Of a DNA stretch of 64,000 bases, positions 1 through 12,300 are shown piece after piece. Numbering within the stretch: position 1 is the first letter of the stretch; every line of letters starts with the position of its first letter. The translations under genes and the position numbers were made by a program. This DNA comes from Crambe crambe (Eukaryota; Porifera; Demospongiae; Poecilosclerida; Crambeidae): positions 2,628,501-2,692,500 of the forward strand of contig OZ004598.1 of assembly GCA_963924555.1 (NCBI GenBank). Reading direction: 5' to 3'. Under the pieces are notes generated by a model, which searched no databases, was not told the DNA's origin, and saw nothing but the letters and a program-made list of their open reading frames with translations.

Positions 1-1242
1 TTCTGAGCAAATTTAATTGCAATTACGTGTTGACTTTTGAATTCGCGAAAATATCGGCTGTGCTGACCCTTTACCTTCCATTTGTGATAGTGCGACATCG
101 AGACTAGAAGTAGCTAAGTATAGTGGTTGGTAACAGAGTGAGTAATATGGGGACCCCTTCAGGGACCCAATCTCGACCCTGAAGTGACGTAATGAGCGCA
201 ATTTTTATTCCTTAAAGAAGCAGGTGTGTTGGTGTGCTGGTTACTCTCCACTTGACTTCTGTAAACTTTTCATATGAAATTTTAACAACTTCTTCACCCT
301 TCTCTTGATAAATAAGACTTTTTAAATAAATTCTCAGTGCATGAAATCATGGCTGATAAAAAAAATACTAATTGCGGTCAAAAACCATTTCTCCTGTTCA
401 GGCATTGACTCGATAGATGTTCATGGTATATATTATCTTATATCAAAAATCAAACTTGTTCCAATAAAGTGTGTGCATGCAAAGATCAAACACAATTTCT
501 GACTCTTTGCTGCCATACTGTGTTAGCATACATCAACTGTTCACCAAATAGTTGAGTCTGTAGAAATATGAATCTAGGCTCAGGAAAGATTAAATGTTGT
601 AGTACTCTTTCCGTGGGGAAATATTCTTGCAATGAAATGACATTGGAAGTAATTTTGTGAAAAAAGTAGGAATTTGTATCACATTAAGTACACAAGAAAT
701 TCTCAGAACAAAACAAAATTTGCAGGTAGGAGTGATACATCTTAGCACTATCAATTCACAAAAAAATCAAATTCCTAATTCATGGAGAAATGAAATTTGA
801 TCACTCTCTCCACTGGTACTTTCAGCCTATACTTGGACTAGGTGCACTCTCAGCCTCAGAAAGTCTAATGATACTACAACTAGCTACTTCATAAGCATAC
901 ATCATTATCTCCTTGAATAAACCTTCTTCCATATGCTTGAATATCACGTTTACCATCTTTTGTAGAATAGAGCCGAGTTTGCTGTTTGTATTCTCGTGAA
1001 ATTAACATTGTATTATGGCAATGGACTTCCGGTGCATTGGCGATTCGACTGCATGGGAGTTTACATAGTTGCCGTTTGTCCCAATGCACTTTGTTTTTAG
1101 TGTGATGCATTGGGACAATTTAGTGTGCAGTAACACACTTTCATTTTTACAGCGTATTGCTATAGCATACCTAGATATTTTAGTCTGATAAGATAGAGCT
1201 AGCTACAAAAGGAATTTGCTGTAACTGGCTCATTTGCTAATC
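1..1242. other. intergenic, no gene seen
   Basis: No open frame in this stretch looks coding: the frames are short, lack recognisable domains and are not joined by plausible splice sites. The only structure noticed is a 13-bp perfect inverted repeat (1076-1088 and 1106-1118) with a 17-base loop, just upstream of the GPCR gene. The left edge may carry an upstream gene's flank, but nothing supports naming one. Confidence 0.6.
1076..1118. repeat. short perfect hairpin upstream of the GPCR gene
   Basis: The 13-mer TTGTCCCAATGCA is followed after 17 bases by its exact reverse complement. It lies about 125 bases before the GPCR start codon. It may be a tiny MITE or a structured 5' leader; the sequence does not decide between them. 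Confidence 0.6.
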
Positions 1243-2481
1243 ATGAATATTACACAAGAATTTGGATCCTTTTGCGAGAATGCCAGTGAGAATAATACCA
1301 CTGATATTATTTGGCAGCTTCAAGGTGGCTTCAGAATCAGTGCTATGGTATTAGCTGTCTTCCAAATCCTCATTCTGAGTGTAGGTTTGCCATGGAATTT
1401 GATGGTAATCGTGACCATAGTCAAAGAGAAACTCTACAAGCATCCCACCATTGTACTTCTCCTCAATCTAGTCACAATCGACTTTCTCTACATCATACTA
1501 GTACTTCCCATTAACATAGTGGTGGGAACTGCTGGAGAATTTATACTTGGAAGGAGTGATTTGATGAGATGCAATTCGTGTCAAATTGGAATATTAGATC
1601 CAATATTCCCTATTTTGTCGATATATGCTATCACTTTTCTATCTTTTGATAGATTGTTCTACTTTTACAAGCCCCTTCATTACAAAAGTATCGTCACTAT
1701 ACCCAGGATACTTGTAGCAATTTCAACCATATGGTTAGTTGTCCTCATCATCTCAGCAATACCCCTCTTTAATATTGGTAAAATAAATGACATTATAGTT
1801 TTTTATCGTCCGTTTGCAGCATGTACATTAATAAGCTTCACAAATGATATAGAGATAGAAGTAGTGTTCATTGTCTTGATATTTATAATAATATGCCTGC
1901 CACTAATTGTGCTGATAGTATGTAATATATGTGTGATTTACATTGTACAGAAGACCATTCGAGAAGTGTACAATGCTAAGGCAAATAATGAAGATGTCTA
2001 TTTCAATGAGAAAATCAAACAGATACGTCAGAAGAAGCAGTTCCATCTTATCAAGGTGTTTGGAGGACTCATAATATCCTGCCTCATATCATGGCTGCCT
2101 ATGACAATTCTTATATTTCTCTTCTACTCTTCTGGCAATAATTACAAAGATTATGAGAAAGTTCCAACCGCTTTTCAAGTTATTGCATTTATTTTCTTCC
2201 GGGCACAAGTAGCAATTCATCCCATACTTGAGACCACCCTCATTCGTGACGTTAGGAAGCCATTAATGAAAATGCTGTGCTGTTTTAGTTTTAAAAGGAG
2301 GTCACATATGAGTGCACCAGCACAGTTATTCATCCAGTGTTGTCAGTGTGATATGAACAACTGCTGCACATTGACAAATACCCAGTGTTGGAGACTGGAT
2401 GTATTTTGCACTGTTGTCTCTGAAAATTCTGAAGTTCCTTGCACAAGTCATCAACCTGACTATACTACAACTACTGTTTGA
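1243..2481 (+). CDS. class A (rhodopsin-like) G protein-coupled receptor, orphan
   Basis: A single-exon frame of 412 aa from the ATG at 1243 encodes seven hydrophobic segments after a short, N-glycosylatable N-terminus (NITQ, NASE, NNTT). Class A landmarks are visible: Asn52 in TM1 (GLPWNLM), Asp80 in TM2 (LVTIDFL), and the DRY-box equivalent Asp136-Arg137 followed by Leu instead of Tyr (FDRLFYFYKPLHY). TM6 carries SWLPM. The TM7 NPxxY motif is degenerate (HPILE), which is unusual for the family. The third intracellular loop is lysine/glutamine-rich and the C-tail is cysteine-rich (CCQCDMNNCC), so palmitoylation is possible. It would act at the plasma membrane through heterotrimeric G proteins. 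The ligand cannot be inferred. The upstream in-frame TTG at 1234 is not taken as the start. Confidence 0.85.
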   Translation: MNITQEFGSFCENASENNTTDIIWQLQGGFRISAMVLAVFQILILSVGLPWNLMVIVTIVKEKLYKHPTIVLLLNLVTIDFLYIILVLPINIVVGTAGEFILGRSDLMRCNSCQIGILDPIFPILSIYAITFLSFDRLFYFYKPLHYKSIVTIPRILVAISTIWLVVLIISAIPLFNIGKINDIIVFYRPFAACTLISFTNDIEIEVVFIVLIFIIICLPLIVLIVCNICVIYIVQKTIREVYNAKANNEDVYFNEKIKQIRQKKQFHLIKVFGGLIISCLISWLPMTILIFLFYSSGNNYKDYEKVPTAFQVIAFIFFRAQVAIHPILETTLIRDVRKPLMKMLCCFSFKRRSHMSAPAQLFIQCCQCDMNNCCTLTNTQCWRLDVFCTVVSENSEVPCTSHQPDYTTTTV

Positions 2482-2889
2482 TAATAATTATTAGCTGAAG
2501 AAAAAAACTTTAGAGTGGAAGTCTGCAACTAAGTATGCGCATAATCTTAAAAGCAGGTTTGTGTTTTATCTATACTTATCTACATAATTGCAGCGAGTGA
2601 GCTGACTCTCAGGTCATGACTCATTGAAATTGTAAATATATTTATTCTTACAGACCACGCCCACTAGTACATTTCCCCCATAGACGAGCCGTTGCATAAA
2701 ATGTCGGCCAAAAAGGTTACTAGGCTAGTCTGCACATGCGTAATACAACATTTGAGTCACAGTGAGCGAGCGAGCGAGCAAGTATTCCTATAGGCTTTTG
2801 TGCTGATAGCTATTCATGATTGCCCTAGTACTATAGCTATGGTGCATTGACTAGGGATCCGGCATCCGGGATTGGATTATTAGCCATGT
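2482..2889. other. intergenic after the GPCR gene
   Basis: No coding content. It contains the dispersed repeat at 2583-2621 (annotated separately) and a short run of GAGC repeats near 2765-2780. The remainder leads into the nested transposon cluster. Confidence 0.55.
2583..2621 (-). repeat. 39-bp dispersed repeat, partner at 13791-13833
   Basis: The reverse complement of this stretch is found again at 13791-13833, beside the Penelope pair in the ANKH intron. The two are the same over the full length except for one extra CGCT at the second site. It is probably the end of a repeat family; no full-length copy is in the window. Confidence 0.7.
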
Positions 2890-3264
2890 CACAGTGGATT
2901 CACGTTCCATTCGAATCTGATAATTTTCCGTGACCCGTGAGAAATATTCCGTAATGGTATTCATTGACTATTTCAACGCACAAGCACACCACTGCACTTA
3001 CAGTGAGAAGAGAGGATGTCTACTGACCATTAGCTTCAGTTTCCATCATTGATATTGTTTACGGAAAAGCATATGCCAACCGCAATACGCAATGTTTATT
3101 CGAACGGGAATGTGAATCCACTGTGAGGCTAATGGTCAGTAGACGTCCTCTCTTCTCACTATAAGTGCAGCGGTGTGCTTGTGCGTTGAAATAGTCAACG
3201 AATACCATTACGGAATATCTCTCACGGGTCACGGAAAATTTATTCACTGTGTCTACAGTCCCGG

Positions 3265-4274
3265 TGTCACAGTGGATTTGGTACCCCCCAATATTTTGTA
3301 CCCCCATGAAAAATATCCTAGTGGATTTTGCACCCCATATAAAATATCCTAGTGGATTTTGCACCCCCACACAAAATATCCTAGTGTATTTTGAATCCCT
3401 CCAGTGGTTTTGGTATCCCCATGGCATGGCTTTTGTATCCCCAATATTTTGTACCCCAACACCATCCAGTGGTTTTGGTGTCCCCATGGCATGATTACTT
3501 ACTCAATGGATTTGGTACTCTTAACAGCTACTACCTAGTACTAAATAGCTAGCAATAATGTATGATTGTTTGCATGCTATTGTGTTATTTAGGGTTGGCT
3601 ACATGTGTACTGCATGCTTGGATTTGTGCTCATGGATAATACTTTAGTTGTAGTTCTGTTGTAGCCACAATTTATTAATTCTGGTAAACATATGAACCTT
3701 GTTGTACTTGTAAGTAGCAAGGACATGAAGCAGCTGAACTTCTTTCATTTTAACCATGGCAGTTTTGCCAACTACAAAATAATCATTGAGTAACATGGCT
3801 AGCACGTGTAGCTAGATACCACTGACTCCTACTCTTAGCAGAGGAAGGGAGAATGACTCTAGTCCTACAGAAAGTGAAAGGTTATCACTAGTCTAGAGCA
3901 GGTAAAAAAGAATGTTCCAACAGCGCTAGCTGAATGATGCAATTAGCTAAGACAATGCCAGTGAAGCAGCTATCAATAGCAGAGCTATCTAAGTAACTAT
4001 TAGTAGAGCAGCTAGCAACATGTGCATTAGTGGCTAGCTAGCTAGAAATCGTTCAGGCTAAAGTCACCTCTGGAGTTTTTATCACGTAAAAATGTCCCTA
4101 GCTATACTTCTCAGCCCTAGAGCCACACTTATATCCTTTAAAAACAGGGGGTGCAAAAATCCCTAAGGGAGTACAAAATCTCTTTTCAGTGGATTTGGTA
4201 TGGGGGGTGCATAATCCACTAGTGTATTTGGTAGGGGGGTACAAAAAATAGGGGGTGCCGAATTTCCTGTGACA
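3265..4274. mobile_element. inverted-repeat element C inserted into element B
   Basis: The ends are TGTCACAGTGGATTTGG on the left and, read inward from the right, TGTCACAGGAAATTCGG. Both are followed by runs of C-rich, imperfectly repeated units of the kind TTTTGCACCCCC / AAAATATCCTAGTGGA (about 3280-3490 and, inverted, 4145-4250). CCGG stands directly on both sides (3261-3264 and 4275-4278), consistent with a 4-base target-site duplication. The other end of element B preserves the unsplit sequence CCCGGCAACGGG. About 1010 bp, noncoding. Confidence 0.75.
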
Positions 4275-4498
4275 CCGGCAACGGGATCGGTCCGTTCAGG
4301 CCACCAGTCCCGGCAAATATGTATTATAATGCCTCCTGCAAGGGAGCGAACCCAGCGAGCGTTAGGTGTATGGGACGTACTATTCACGCACTGTTGTGAT
4401 TCCAAGGGCTGCAGTGCAGGCCCAAAGGGCTCCCTAAGGCAGCCAAAAAGTTTGAAGTTAGAAGTATAAATATTGCTTTCATAAGGCATCTTGCAGTG

Positions 4499-4572
4499 TT
4501 GCCATTGTAGCCCATCGGTTAGTCCTGTGTGCTATTGAACGTGTGGACTCGGGTTTGATTCCCGTGTTGGAC
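4499..4572 (+). ncRNA. tRNA-like (SINE-type) sequence inside element B
   Basis: The stretch reads like a decayed tRNA gene. A possible A box (TAGCCCATCGGTTAG) is followed at normal spacing by GGGTTTGATTCCCGT, close to the polymerase III B box and T-arm. The acceptor stem does not pair convincingly, so a working tRNA is unlikely. It looks like a tRNA-derived SINE fragment carried by the surrounding element. A second B-box-like stretch is on the minus strand near 4330-4350. Confidence 0.4.
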
Positions 4573-4750
4573 TTTTTTTCTTTTTCAATCTTTGAAAAAT
4601 TTTCCAAATGTCCTCAGTCTGAAATCCCAGAGCCGGGACTGGTGGCCTGAACGGACCAATCCCGTTGCCGGGACTGTAGACACAGCGAAAATTATTAGAT
4701 TCGAACGGAACGTGATTCATAGATATTAATAGACTACGTAGTCTATGCGT

Positions 4751-5163
4751 ACAGTGGATTCACGTTCCGTTCGAATAAACATTGCGTATTGCGATTGGCG
4801 TATGTTTTTCCGTAAACAATATCAATGATGGAAACTGTCAGTGGACATACAGTTGATTTCACTTCCCTTGGAACTTCCGTGAATATATCTGTGGGGCGTG
4901 GCTCGTGATAGAGCTCCACGCTCTTTGCACAAGAGCTAGTTCAGAACAAGAGTTTCAAGTTGCTGCTAAGAGCGTAGAGATAGCTTCACTCTAGCACCTG
5001 CCACACCCCATGAAAGTTCCAAGTGAAGTGAAATCAACAGTACTGTAAGTGCAGTGGTGTGCTTGTGCGTTGAAATAGTCAATGAATACCATTACGAAAT
5101 ATCTCTCACGGGTCACGGAAAAATTATTAGATTCGAACGGAACGTAAATCTGGTATCCACTGT
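4751..5163. mobile_element. foldback MITE, family A, copy 2
   Basis: It starts ACAGTGGATTCACGTTCCG and ends in TATCCACTGT, with internal sequence matching the centre and right arm of copy 1 (2890-4714). About 190 bases in the middle (4849-5041) are a further small inverted-repeat element. Its arm reads straight through the point where copy 1 is split by element B, which gives the empty-site sequence. Confidence 0.7.
4849..5041. mobile_element. small inverted-repeat element D inside family A copy 2
   Basis: Left end 4849-4876 begins ACAGTTGATTTCACTTCCC. Right end 5014-5041 is nearly its reverse complement (GTGAAATCAACAGT at the tip). About 193 bp, noncoding. The tip resembles the family A tip (ACAGTGGATTCAC), so the two may be mobilised by related transposases; that is inference. 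Confidence 0.6.
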
Positions 5164-6210
5164 AGTACGCGTGACCCCACCAGACGTAGACCATGCCTAG
5201 GTTTTGAACTTTTACCACTCTAGCTTGCTCATAATTTTCATTGAAAGAAAAATTAAAATTTGCATGTGATCAATAGTCAGAACAAATTTTTGAGTTTCTG
5301 TGGTCAGGGGATCACCAAATATCAGATACACTTCTACTGAGGACCTACATACAAAGTTTATATTCTTAACCTCTTGAATAACATACCTGGGGTTGCCAGA
5401 TCAACACGCATACGAGAAAAAGAGGAGAGTTCCGAAGAGAGCCCATAGTTGACACCACTCAATGAACTGCCCATTGATCTATAATGTAAAACATGGGTGA
5501 ATGTAATAGCTCAAGTCCCCTCCCCCTCCAAAATAATACCCTGCACAGCTTACCTTCATGGGACGTGTTCCATGACTTCCAGAATGAGATCAGCAGTTCC
5601 ATATGATTAACCAAGTAGGATGGATCCGATATAAAGTAGAGCCAGCATTTTTCAGGAGAATACCTTGCTTTGTACAAATGATCCTTCTTGTGATAATGCA
5701 TACGGAAAAATTTATGTGGTTGGGCTAGCACCATCAGCTGTTACACATAACACTTTTATTTCATGCGATGGGGATAGGAAAAAGGATATCTGCTGTTAAT
5801 ATTGGTGATGGGTAAGGGATTAATTGACTGAAGTTCACTCTCTTGTTGATGAACTTTTTTGAACCGCACACAGCCATCCCTACTTTTCTTTTTTATTTCG
5901 AATAAATATTGATATTCTACGCCTGGACATCTATTTGTAAGCTTATATACTGATAAATATTAATTTTTCTGCAGGTAGTACATTCAGAAAATTACTGCTT
6001 TGGTGTATTTATCTCCCCACATGTTCTTCTTTCTTCTTATCCATCCCACACACTCCTCGCATACCTATCTGCACACCTGATCCCACTTCCTCCTTCCTCA
6101 CCATGGCATAAGCTCTAATTCGGATCGTATGGTAAAGGGTTCATTAGATCGATCTCTAGCTCTAGTTCTATCTCTAGCTAGCTAGCTAGCTCTAGCTCTG
6201 CACCTGGAAG
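5164..6210. other. intergenic before ANKH
   Basis: No gene seen. It ends in a run of AGCTCTAGCT/GCTAGCTAGC simple repeats (6150-6195) immediately before the proposed ANKH start codon. The ANKH promoter and 5' UTR should lie in the last few hundred bases. No TATA element was identified with confidence. Confidence 0.5.
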
Positions 6211-9200
6211 ATGTATGGTATGTAACTAATTTTGTTTGGTTTGGTTTGGTTTGGTTTTGATAAAAGTTATAAGACTTCTAAAAGTCCTCAAATGTGAGCA
6301 GATTTACAAATGTGACACTTTCCAGCCATTTCAAGTTCCCTTAATACGACACTTGCATGCCAGGGAAGCAAAATTGTGCTGTTGCTTACTATTTGTTTTT
6401 GTGTCAACGACCTTTAATCTTCATTTATTCCTAGGGATTAAAATATTGAGGAGTGACTACTTCACCCTAACCAAGTTTCTGGTGCCTTTAGCTTTCACAA
6501 CTGTAGCTGTGGATATAGGTGAACAGGTAAGTTATCTAGTCAAACACCTGCACTGTAGCACTCGTATCACCCTGGCTGGCTGGGTATATACCATCACAAA
6601 TCCAGAAATGGATTTCTTTCTCCCACTATAAATATTGATGAACTGATACATCAATAGTTCTGGCCATTGTGGTATCCTTCATAATTCATATTTGTCATAC
6701 ATACTTACTAAAGTTCCTGAATCGGAGCATAGCCCGTTCAAGTAATGCAGTGGACACCCTTGCTGCCTTTGGATTGGCATACGTCATTGTCAAGTTCTTT
6801 GTGGGAGTGATCGGAGAAGTCAAACAAGTGGGAGTGGTCATGGTCCAGGATAAGCCAGGATTTCATAAAATCCTTATTTGTGTTTTCATAATTGGCTCTT
6901 CAGTTGCTATCCTATTGATAGTCATTGGTGAGTTAACTGTATGTGTGTGGTGCTTTCTAATATAGTATGTATTGCTTGGGCCTGAGGTAGCTACTGTACA
7001 ATGCAAAAATGTACTTGTGGTATACATGATGTTTAGTATCCTAAAGTTACTGGTCTAGTTTGGACTACTGAACTGTGCCAATACTGTGGCACACCAATTC
7101 TTACCAACCACCACTATACCAGTATTGTAGACTGTATGCTGCGTGACTCAGCAGAAATTTAATTAAGGGCTGGATTCACTTCCTAGTGATCTGATGGTAT
7201 TCATTGTCATGAGGTTAGAGTTATTGGCATCCTGGCACCTGGAGAGAACTCCTATACATACATTATTTTTACAATCACTCCTAAGTTTAAAGGAATGATC
7301 TGGTGCTTCTGTAACAATGTATCATGGGCTGATTATAATTTATCCACAATGGACATTGCAAAAATTGTCGGTCGATAGAGTCATACGTACATGAATACCA
7401 TCTCCCTATTTGTTAGTCTCAGTCTCACTGCAATCAGGTAGTTACTAATTATTGCAATTATAGATTTTGAATCGTTTTTTGATTGTGCAGCTACCACCCA
7501 ACTTGGTGTTTGGTTGATAGAAGATCTTCATGGAGTGTCGTGCTCAGTGGCTAAACTTACATACCAAGCTCTTCTCTACCTCTCAGCCTACCCTCTTATC
7601 GATGCTATTGTACGTAACAATACACCATCTGTTTGTTTGTTTTTTTACCCCCTGAGCATGATTTTATAGTAGCGTCAGTGAAACCCTGTAGCCTCAGTGG
7701 AACCCAGGATTTTATAGGAGCTACAGTGGAACCCCTCAATGTTGACCCCCTGAGTAGGTTTTTATAGTATCCCTCAGTGTTGACCCCCTAAGCAGGATTT
7801 TATAGTAGCTACAGTGGAACCCCTCAGTGTTGACCCCCTGAGTAGGATTTCATAGTAGCTACAGTGGAACCCCTCAGTGTTGACCCCCTGAGCAGAATTT
7901 CATAGTAGCTACAGTGGAACCCCTCAATGTTGACCCCCTGAGTAGGTTTTTATAGTATCCCTCAGTGTTGACCCCCTAAGCAGGATTTTATAGTAGCTAC
8001 AGTGGAACCCCTCAGTGTTGACCCCCTGAGCAGGATTTCATAGTAGCTACAGTGGAACCCCTCAGTGTTGACCCCCTGAGCAGGATTTCATAGTAGCTAC
8101 AGTGGAACCCCTCAATGTTGACCCCCTGAGTAGGTTTTTATAGCATCCCTCAGTGTTGATCCCCTGAGCAGGATTTTATAGTAGCTACAGTGGAACCCCT
8201 CAGTGTTGACCCCCTGAGCAGGATTTCATAGTAGCTACAGTGGAACCCCTCAGTGTTGACCCCCTGAGCAGGATTTCATAGTAGCTACAGTGGAACTCGT
8301 CAGTGTTGACTCCCTGAGCAGGATTTCATAGTAGCTACAGTGGAACCCCTCAATATTGACTCCTGGGCAGGGTTTCATAAGCCCGTGCAGGGGAGGGGGG
8401 CTGTCTTGCTAAATTATTGATTTGTGTATAAGTGCATTCTTTGATGTGTTTACACTGAAAGTACATTTAGATCTCTCTAACCACTTGCTAATATGATGCT
8501 ATTCCTGCATCTTTTTCACATTTAGAATCACATGATTTAGAAAATGTGTATGGAATAGTAATGATGAAAATACTTTCTGGAATCACTCTGCCAATGGCAT
8601 CAATTAATATGTACAGCTTGCACAAAACAATGATTGGTCATTTGTAAGGGTAAATGATGGGTGGTAGACTACAATCCTCTTCTCTGATATCACTCCTAAA
8701 ATGGAAAAAAAGTGACTACATCCACATCAGGGTTTCTTTCATGAAGGGCATTTGCTCCCCTCCACTAGAAATTACTTACAATATGACTGATTAGCTAAAT
8801 ATATCACTTTTCTTTTGATATTTCTTATTTGAATGGTATTGGCTATGCAAAGTGAGAGGAGGGAAGGGAAGAATCTGACGAAATTGACTTGGCAAGACTT
8901 TTTTCTTATCTTAACTATAATTTATTTATAAATGATTTTATTTCTTGTAATCATGCATAGTCCTGGTATCATGGAGGAGTCCTTCTTCAGTACAGACACA
9001 GTTTTTTAGTAGGAACTGCTTCACTCATTGACATCATTTTTCAGGTATATGAAATTAACCACTAACTCCACAACTATCCAATCTCCCCCCCCCCCCCCCC
9101 CCCCCCCCCCCACCACCACCAAACTATCAACAATATTTTTTTGGTCTAAATATATACCAATGAAAGATGTGGTTTTAATACTGTTATACTATCAACATCA

Positions 9201-9257
9201 ATAGTTACTAATTTCCTCACAATGAGAATAAATCAAGGAGCCACCTACTCACCAATA

Positions 9258-9304
<47 letters not shown>

Positions 9305-12300
9305 CTCCCTTGTAGGTAGAATGATATGTTGTCTGTACAAAAGTGTGGCATTTGAGTAGTTACATTTCATTATTCAGATCATAACAGTTGGAATTCTCTT
9401 GTGGACACCACTGATCTGTCAGGTTCCCATCATAGTGCCTATTCTGTCAGCTTACTGTGGAGTGCTCACTCGCTGCATCATCACTTTACTTACATTCTAC
9501 TGCAAAGTCTATCCACAACTAAGTCTGTCCAAAGTGGTAGGTTGCTTTTATGCAGTACATACGTATGCTGAATGATATTTCACTATTAGAAAGATTGAGC
9601 CACATTTAAAATTATTTCCTTTCTTCCTCTTGTGTATTTTGGGTCTATAGTTCATAAGAATTTTGTTGCTTTGTTTTGTAGTAGAGTTACAATCTGCTTG
9701 GGATAGTCAGTCTATAGAATATCAACTTATGGCTGCCAGTTTCATGCTCCTTTCAAGCTTGAACCTGCAAATGATATTATATGGCCCAAGAGACAACTAG
9801 CTATGTACAGTTGTTTTCTGTTGTTGTTGTTTTTGCTGCTGCTGCTGTTGTTGTTGTTGTTGTTGTGTGAGGCTTTTAAAGATGATACTTCTTTCAACAA
9901 GGAACTTTCAATGGAAATACTTGCATATCTTTGAATCCACCCTAGAGTCAAAGTTAGGACATGGCTGGCACTTCAGTGCCAGAACAAAAATGTGGAAGAG
10001 CTGGTATACTACAGCTTTATAAGATATGTAGTTATAATACTTGTTTAATGCCCTATTTTGACAGAATTTTAATTTGTATATCCTCAGTATATTGCTGTAT
10101 ACTAGAATCCCAGTATACCGCTGTTTATCTTTACACATAACCATACAAAACTCAAAGAGATGCCATTACACTAGTATGATGCATAGTATACTGAGATGCC
10201 ATTACAGTATGATGCATAGTATACTGAGGTAGTTTATGTTTAAGTTTATTTCGTCCTGCCTGCCTATAAAAAAGGAGAAAAAAATCTGTTAGTTTAATTT
10301 TTTTTCTTTGTTTGTTTTTAAGCAAGAAACAACAGTGTGGAAGTTAGTGGTCTTTGTGGCACCTCTGATGTTTGTACTGAGCATTCAACGATCTACTAGG
10401 CCAATAATTAATCTCCTGGTCGCCCATTTCTCTCTATCAGAAGACCAGGCTGCCCAATCTGTGGCAGTGCTCTCTGTCACTTATCCCCTGGGGCATATTG
10501 TGTATGGCTGGCTAAATAATATCAGGCCTATCCCTCCAACTTTTCAAAAGGTAAGCGCACTCTCATGGTAGAAGTAATGTGTTCCCACTGTTGCACCAGT
10601 ATTAGCCTCGTTCCCAGGCCCATTAAAAAAATAGGGAACGAGGCTACACCAGTATAAGTACAAAGCATGTTCATGCATGCCAAATGCATAATTATTTGTG
10701 AGAAGAGGGCTATTTATCTTGTATATGGTGTTGAAATCAAAGTCATGTCTTTAGTTACGGTTGTACAAAATATGGGGCCACATGATTGTATTGTAGGGTG
10801 GCACCCCAGTACAAGTCAATGGAGAAATTTTTTTCAATTATAACTCACGAAAATAATTTTCACTTTTTTTTCCCTTTTCTTAAGTACTATCACTTACAGC
10901 CAATTTGATGCTTTGGCAGATTGGATTGGAGTTAGGGTCACCTTTCACCTCGATCTTATAAGAATTAAAACAAATTTCCTATTGTTATAGGAAAGTCTTA
11001 CTGATAACAGGACTTTAATTCCTGGCAAGAAAATAGCTTATTTCATCATTGGAACTCTGATCTTTTCAGTTGTGGTGAGTGAGTATGCATTTGTAGTTTG
11101 CCATGTGACAGTATTATATGATGGTGGAGTCCTTTACCTAATGACCACAATAATTGCAGATATCTTTTGCTTTGCTGTGGATCCCTGGAGTGTCTGTGGC
11201 CATCCTGGTAAAATTGGTGGGCATTGATCACCAACTTGCTGTCCTCTCTATCAATCCACTCAGAGTCTTTGCATTCTTCTGTTTCACTGGTAATCAAATA
11301 AATTATGTCCCCTCTCTCTTATTTAATTATACATGTACATATTTCACAAGTAAAGGAAAAAAATATTTAATATATATATTATATATATATATATTTTTAT
11401 TATTACTTTAAATAGTCCTGTGTGACTAGGTGTTGACATAATTTCTCTTTCTTTCTCGTAATACACTAGTCCAAAAAATTTTTATAAGCAATCATTTTAC
11501 AATGATCATCTTCAGTGTTTAAATGATTCAAAAATCATAAGTTATAAATAAACAAAAAATTAATGCCTTCAGGTTATAATCAGCTTTAACATTAAATACC
11601 CATGAGCTATGTTAACTAAAGGTTATGGGGCTATTGTAAACATTTGGTAGTACTCCAACGTCTCTATTCATTTTCTCTCTCTGTTTTCTAATGTACCAAG
11701 ACTCTAAATAGCATAGCTTCTGACTATTGTCCACTACCTCAGCATTATTCCAGTCAATGAGCACAATTGCATGTTCTGCGACAGCTGAAGTATTGGTATC
11801 ATTTGAAGTTAGGGCTCTCTTGTGCTCTTTTATTCTGTGATCTAATGTTTGTCCTGTCTGTCCAATGTATTTATTGTTACAATTCCTACACGGAATTTTG
11901 TAAACTACACCTGATCTTTCACTTTGTGGAATTTTACTGATACATGCCTTATGTAAGGTAGTATCACAGTTGCCTTTGGTTGTTCTTCCTCATCACTCTT
12001 TTCAGATTGTGCCACTTCAGAATGTAATTTCGAATTTCTTAAAATCATACCGTCAGGGTAACCATTCTTTTTCAATGCATTTGTAACCTTCATTTCTTCA
12101 TCAACTCTCTCAGGAAAAGAAACTACAAATCCTCTTTGCTCTGTTGAAGAGGGTTTTTGCTGATACATGCCTTATGTAAGGTAGTATCACAGTTGCCTTT
12201 GGTTGTTCTTCCTCATCACTCTTTTCAGATTGTGCCACTTTAGAATGGAATTTTGAATTGCTTAAAATCATACTGTCAGGGTAACCATTCTTTTTCAATG

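Larger units (their letters stand above)
3245..4687. mobile_element. inverted-repeat element B, nested in family A copy 1
   Basis: Its ends are inverted copies of one sequence: the left begins CACTGTGTCTACAGTCCCGG and the right ends CCGGGACTGTAGACACAGCG. The inverted match continues at 4275-4313 and about 4632-4680, because a further element (3265-4274) splits the left end. The flanks 3235-3244 and 4688-4696 are both AAAAT(T)TATT, a likely target-site duplication of about 9 bases. Family A copy 2 carries the empty site at about 5119-5129. The interior includes a tRNA-like stretch at 4499-4572. No transposase is visible. Confidence 0.7.
2890..4714. mobile_element. foldback MITE, family A, copy 1, interrupted by a nested element
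   Basis: The element starts with CACAGTGGATTCACGTTCC. A left arm (about 2926-3033) is matched in reverse by a right arm (about 3122-3244) around a centre at 3034-3121. The arm resumes at 4688 after a nested element and ends near 4714 in a degenerate copy of the terminal sequence. No protein-coding capacity is seen, so mobilisation would need a transposase supplied elsewhere. A second copy of the family lies at 4751-5163 and shows how the uninterrupted arm reads. Confidence 0.7.

Noticed and set aside
1234-1242. Earlier start codon for the class A GPCR
   Set aside because: The codon at 1234 is TTG; the first ATG is at 1243.
3059-3494. Overlapping open frames on both strands of about 80-140 codons
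   Set aside because: They fall entirely inside the inverted-repeat elements and read through C-rich tandem units; repetitive composition, no domain.
4499-4572. Functional tRNA gene
   Set aside because: B-box-like sequence is present but no clean cloverleaf with a paired acceptor stem; treated as a tRNA-derived fragment.
7640-8390. Possible CRISPR-like array of regular repeats
   Set aside because: Units are contiguous without unique spacers and the genome is eukaryotic; it is a minisatellite.
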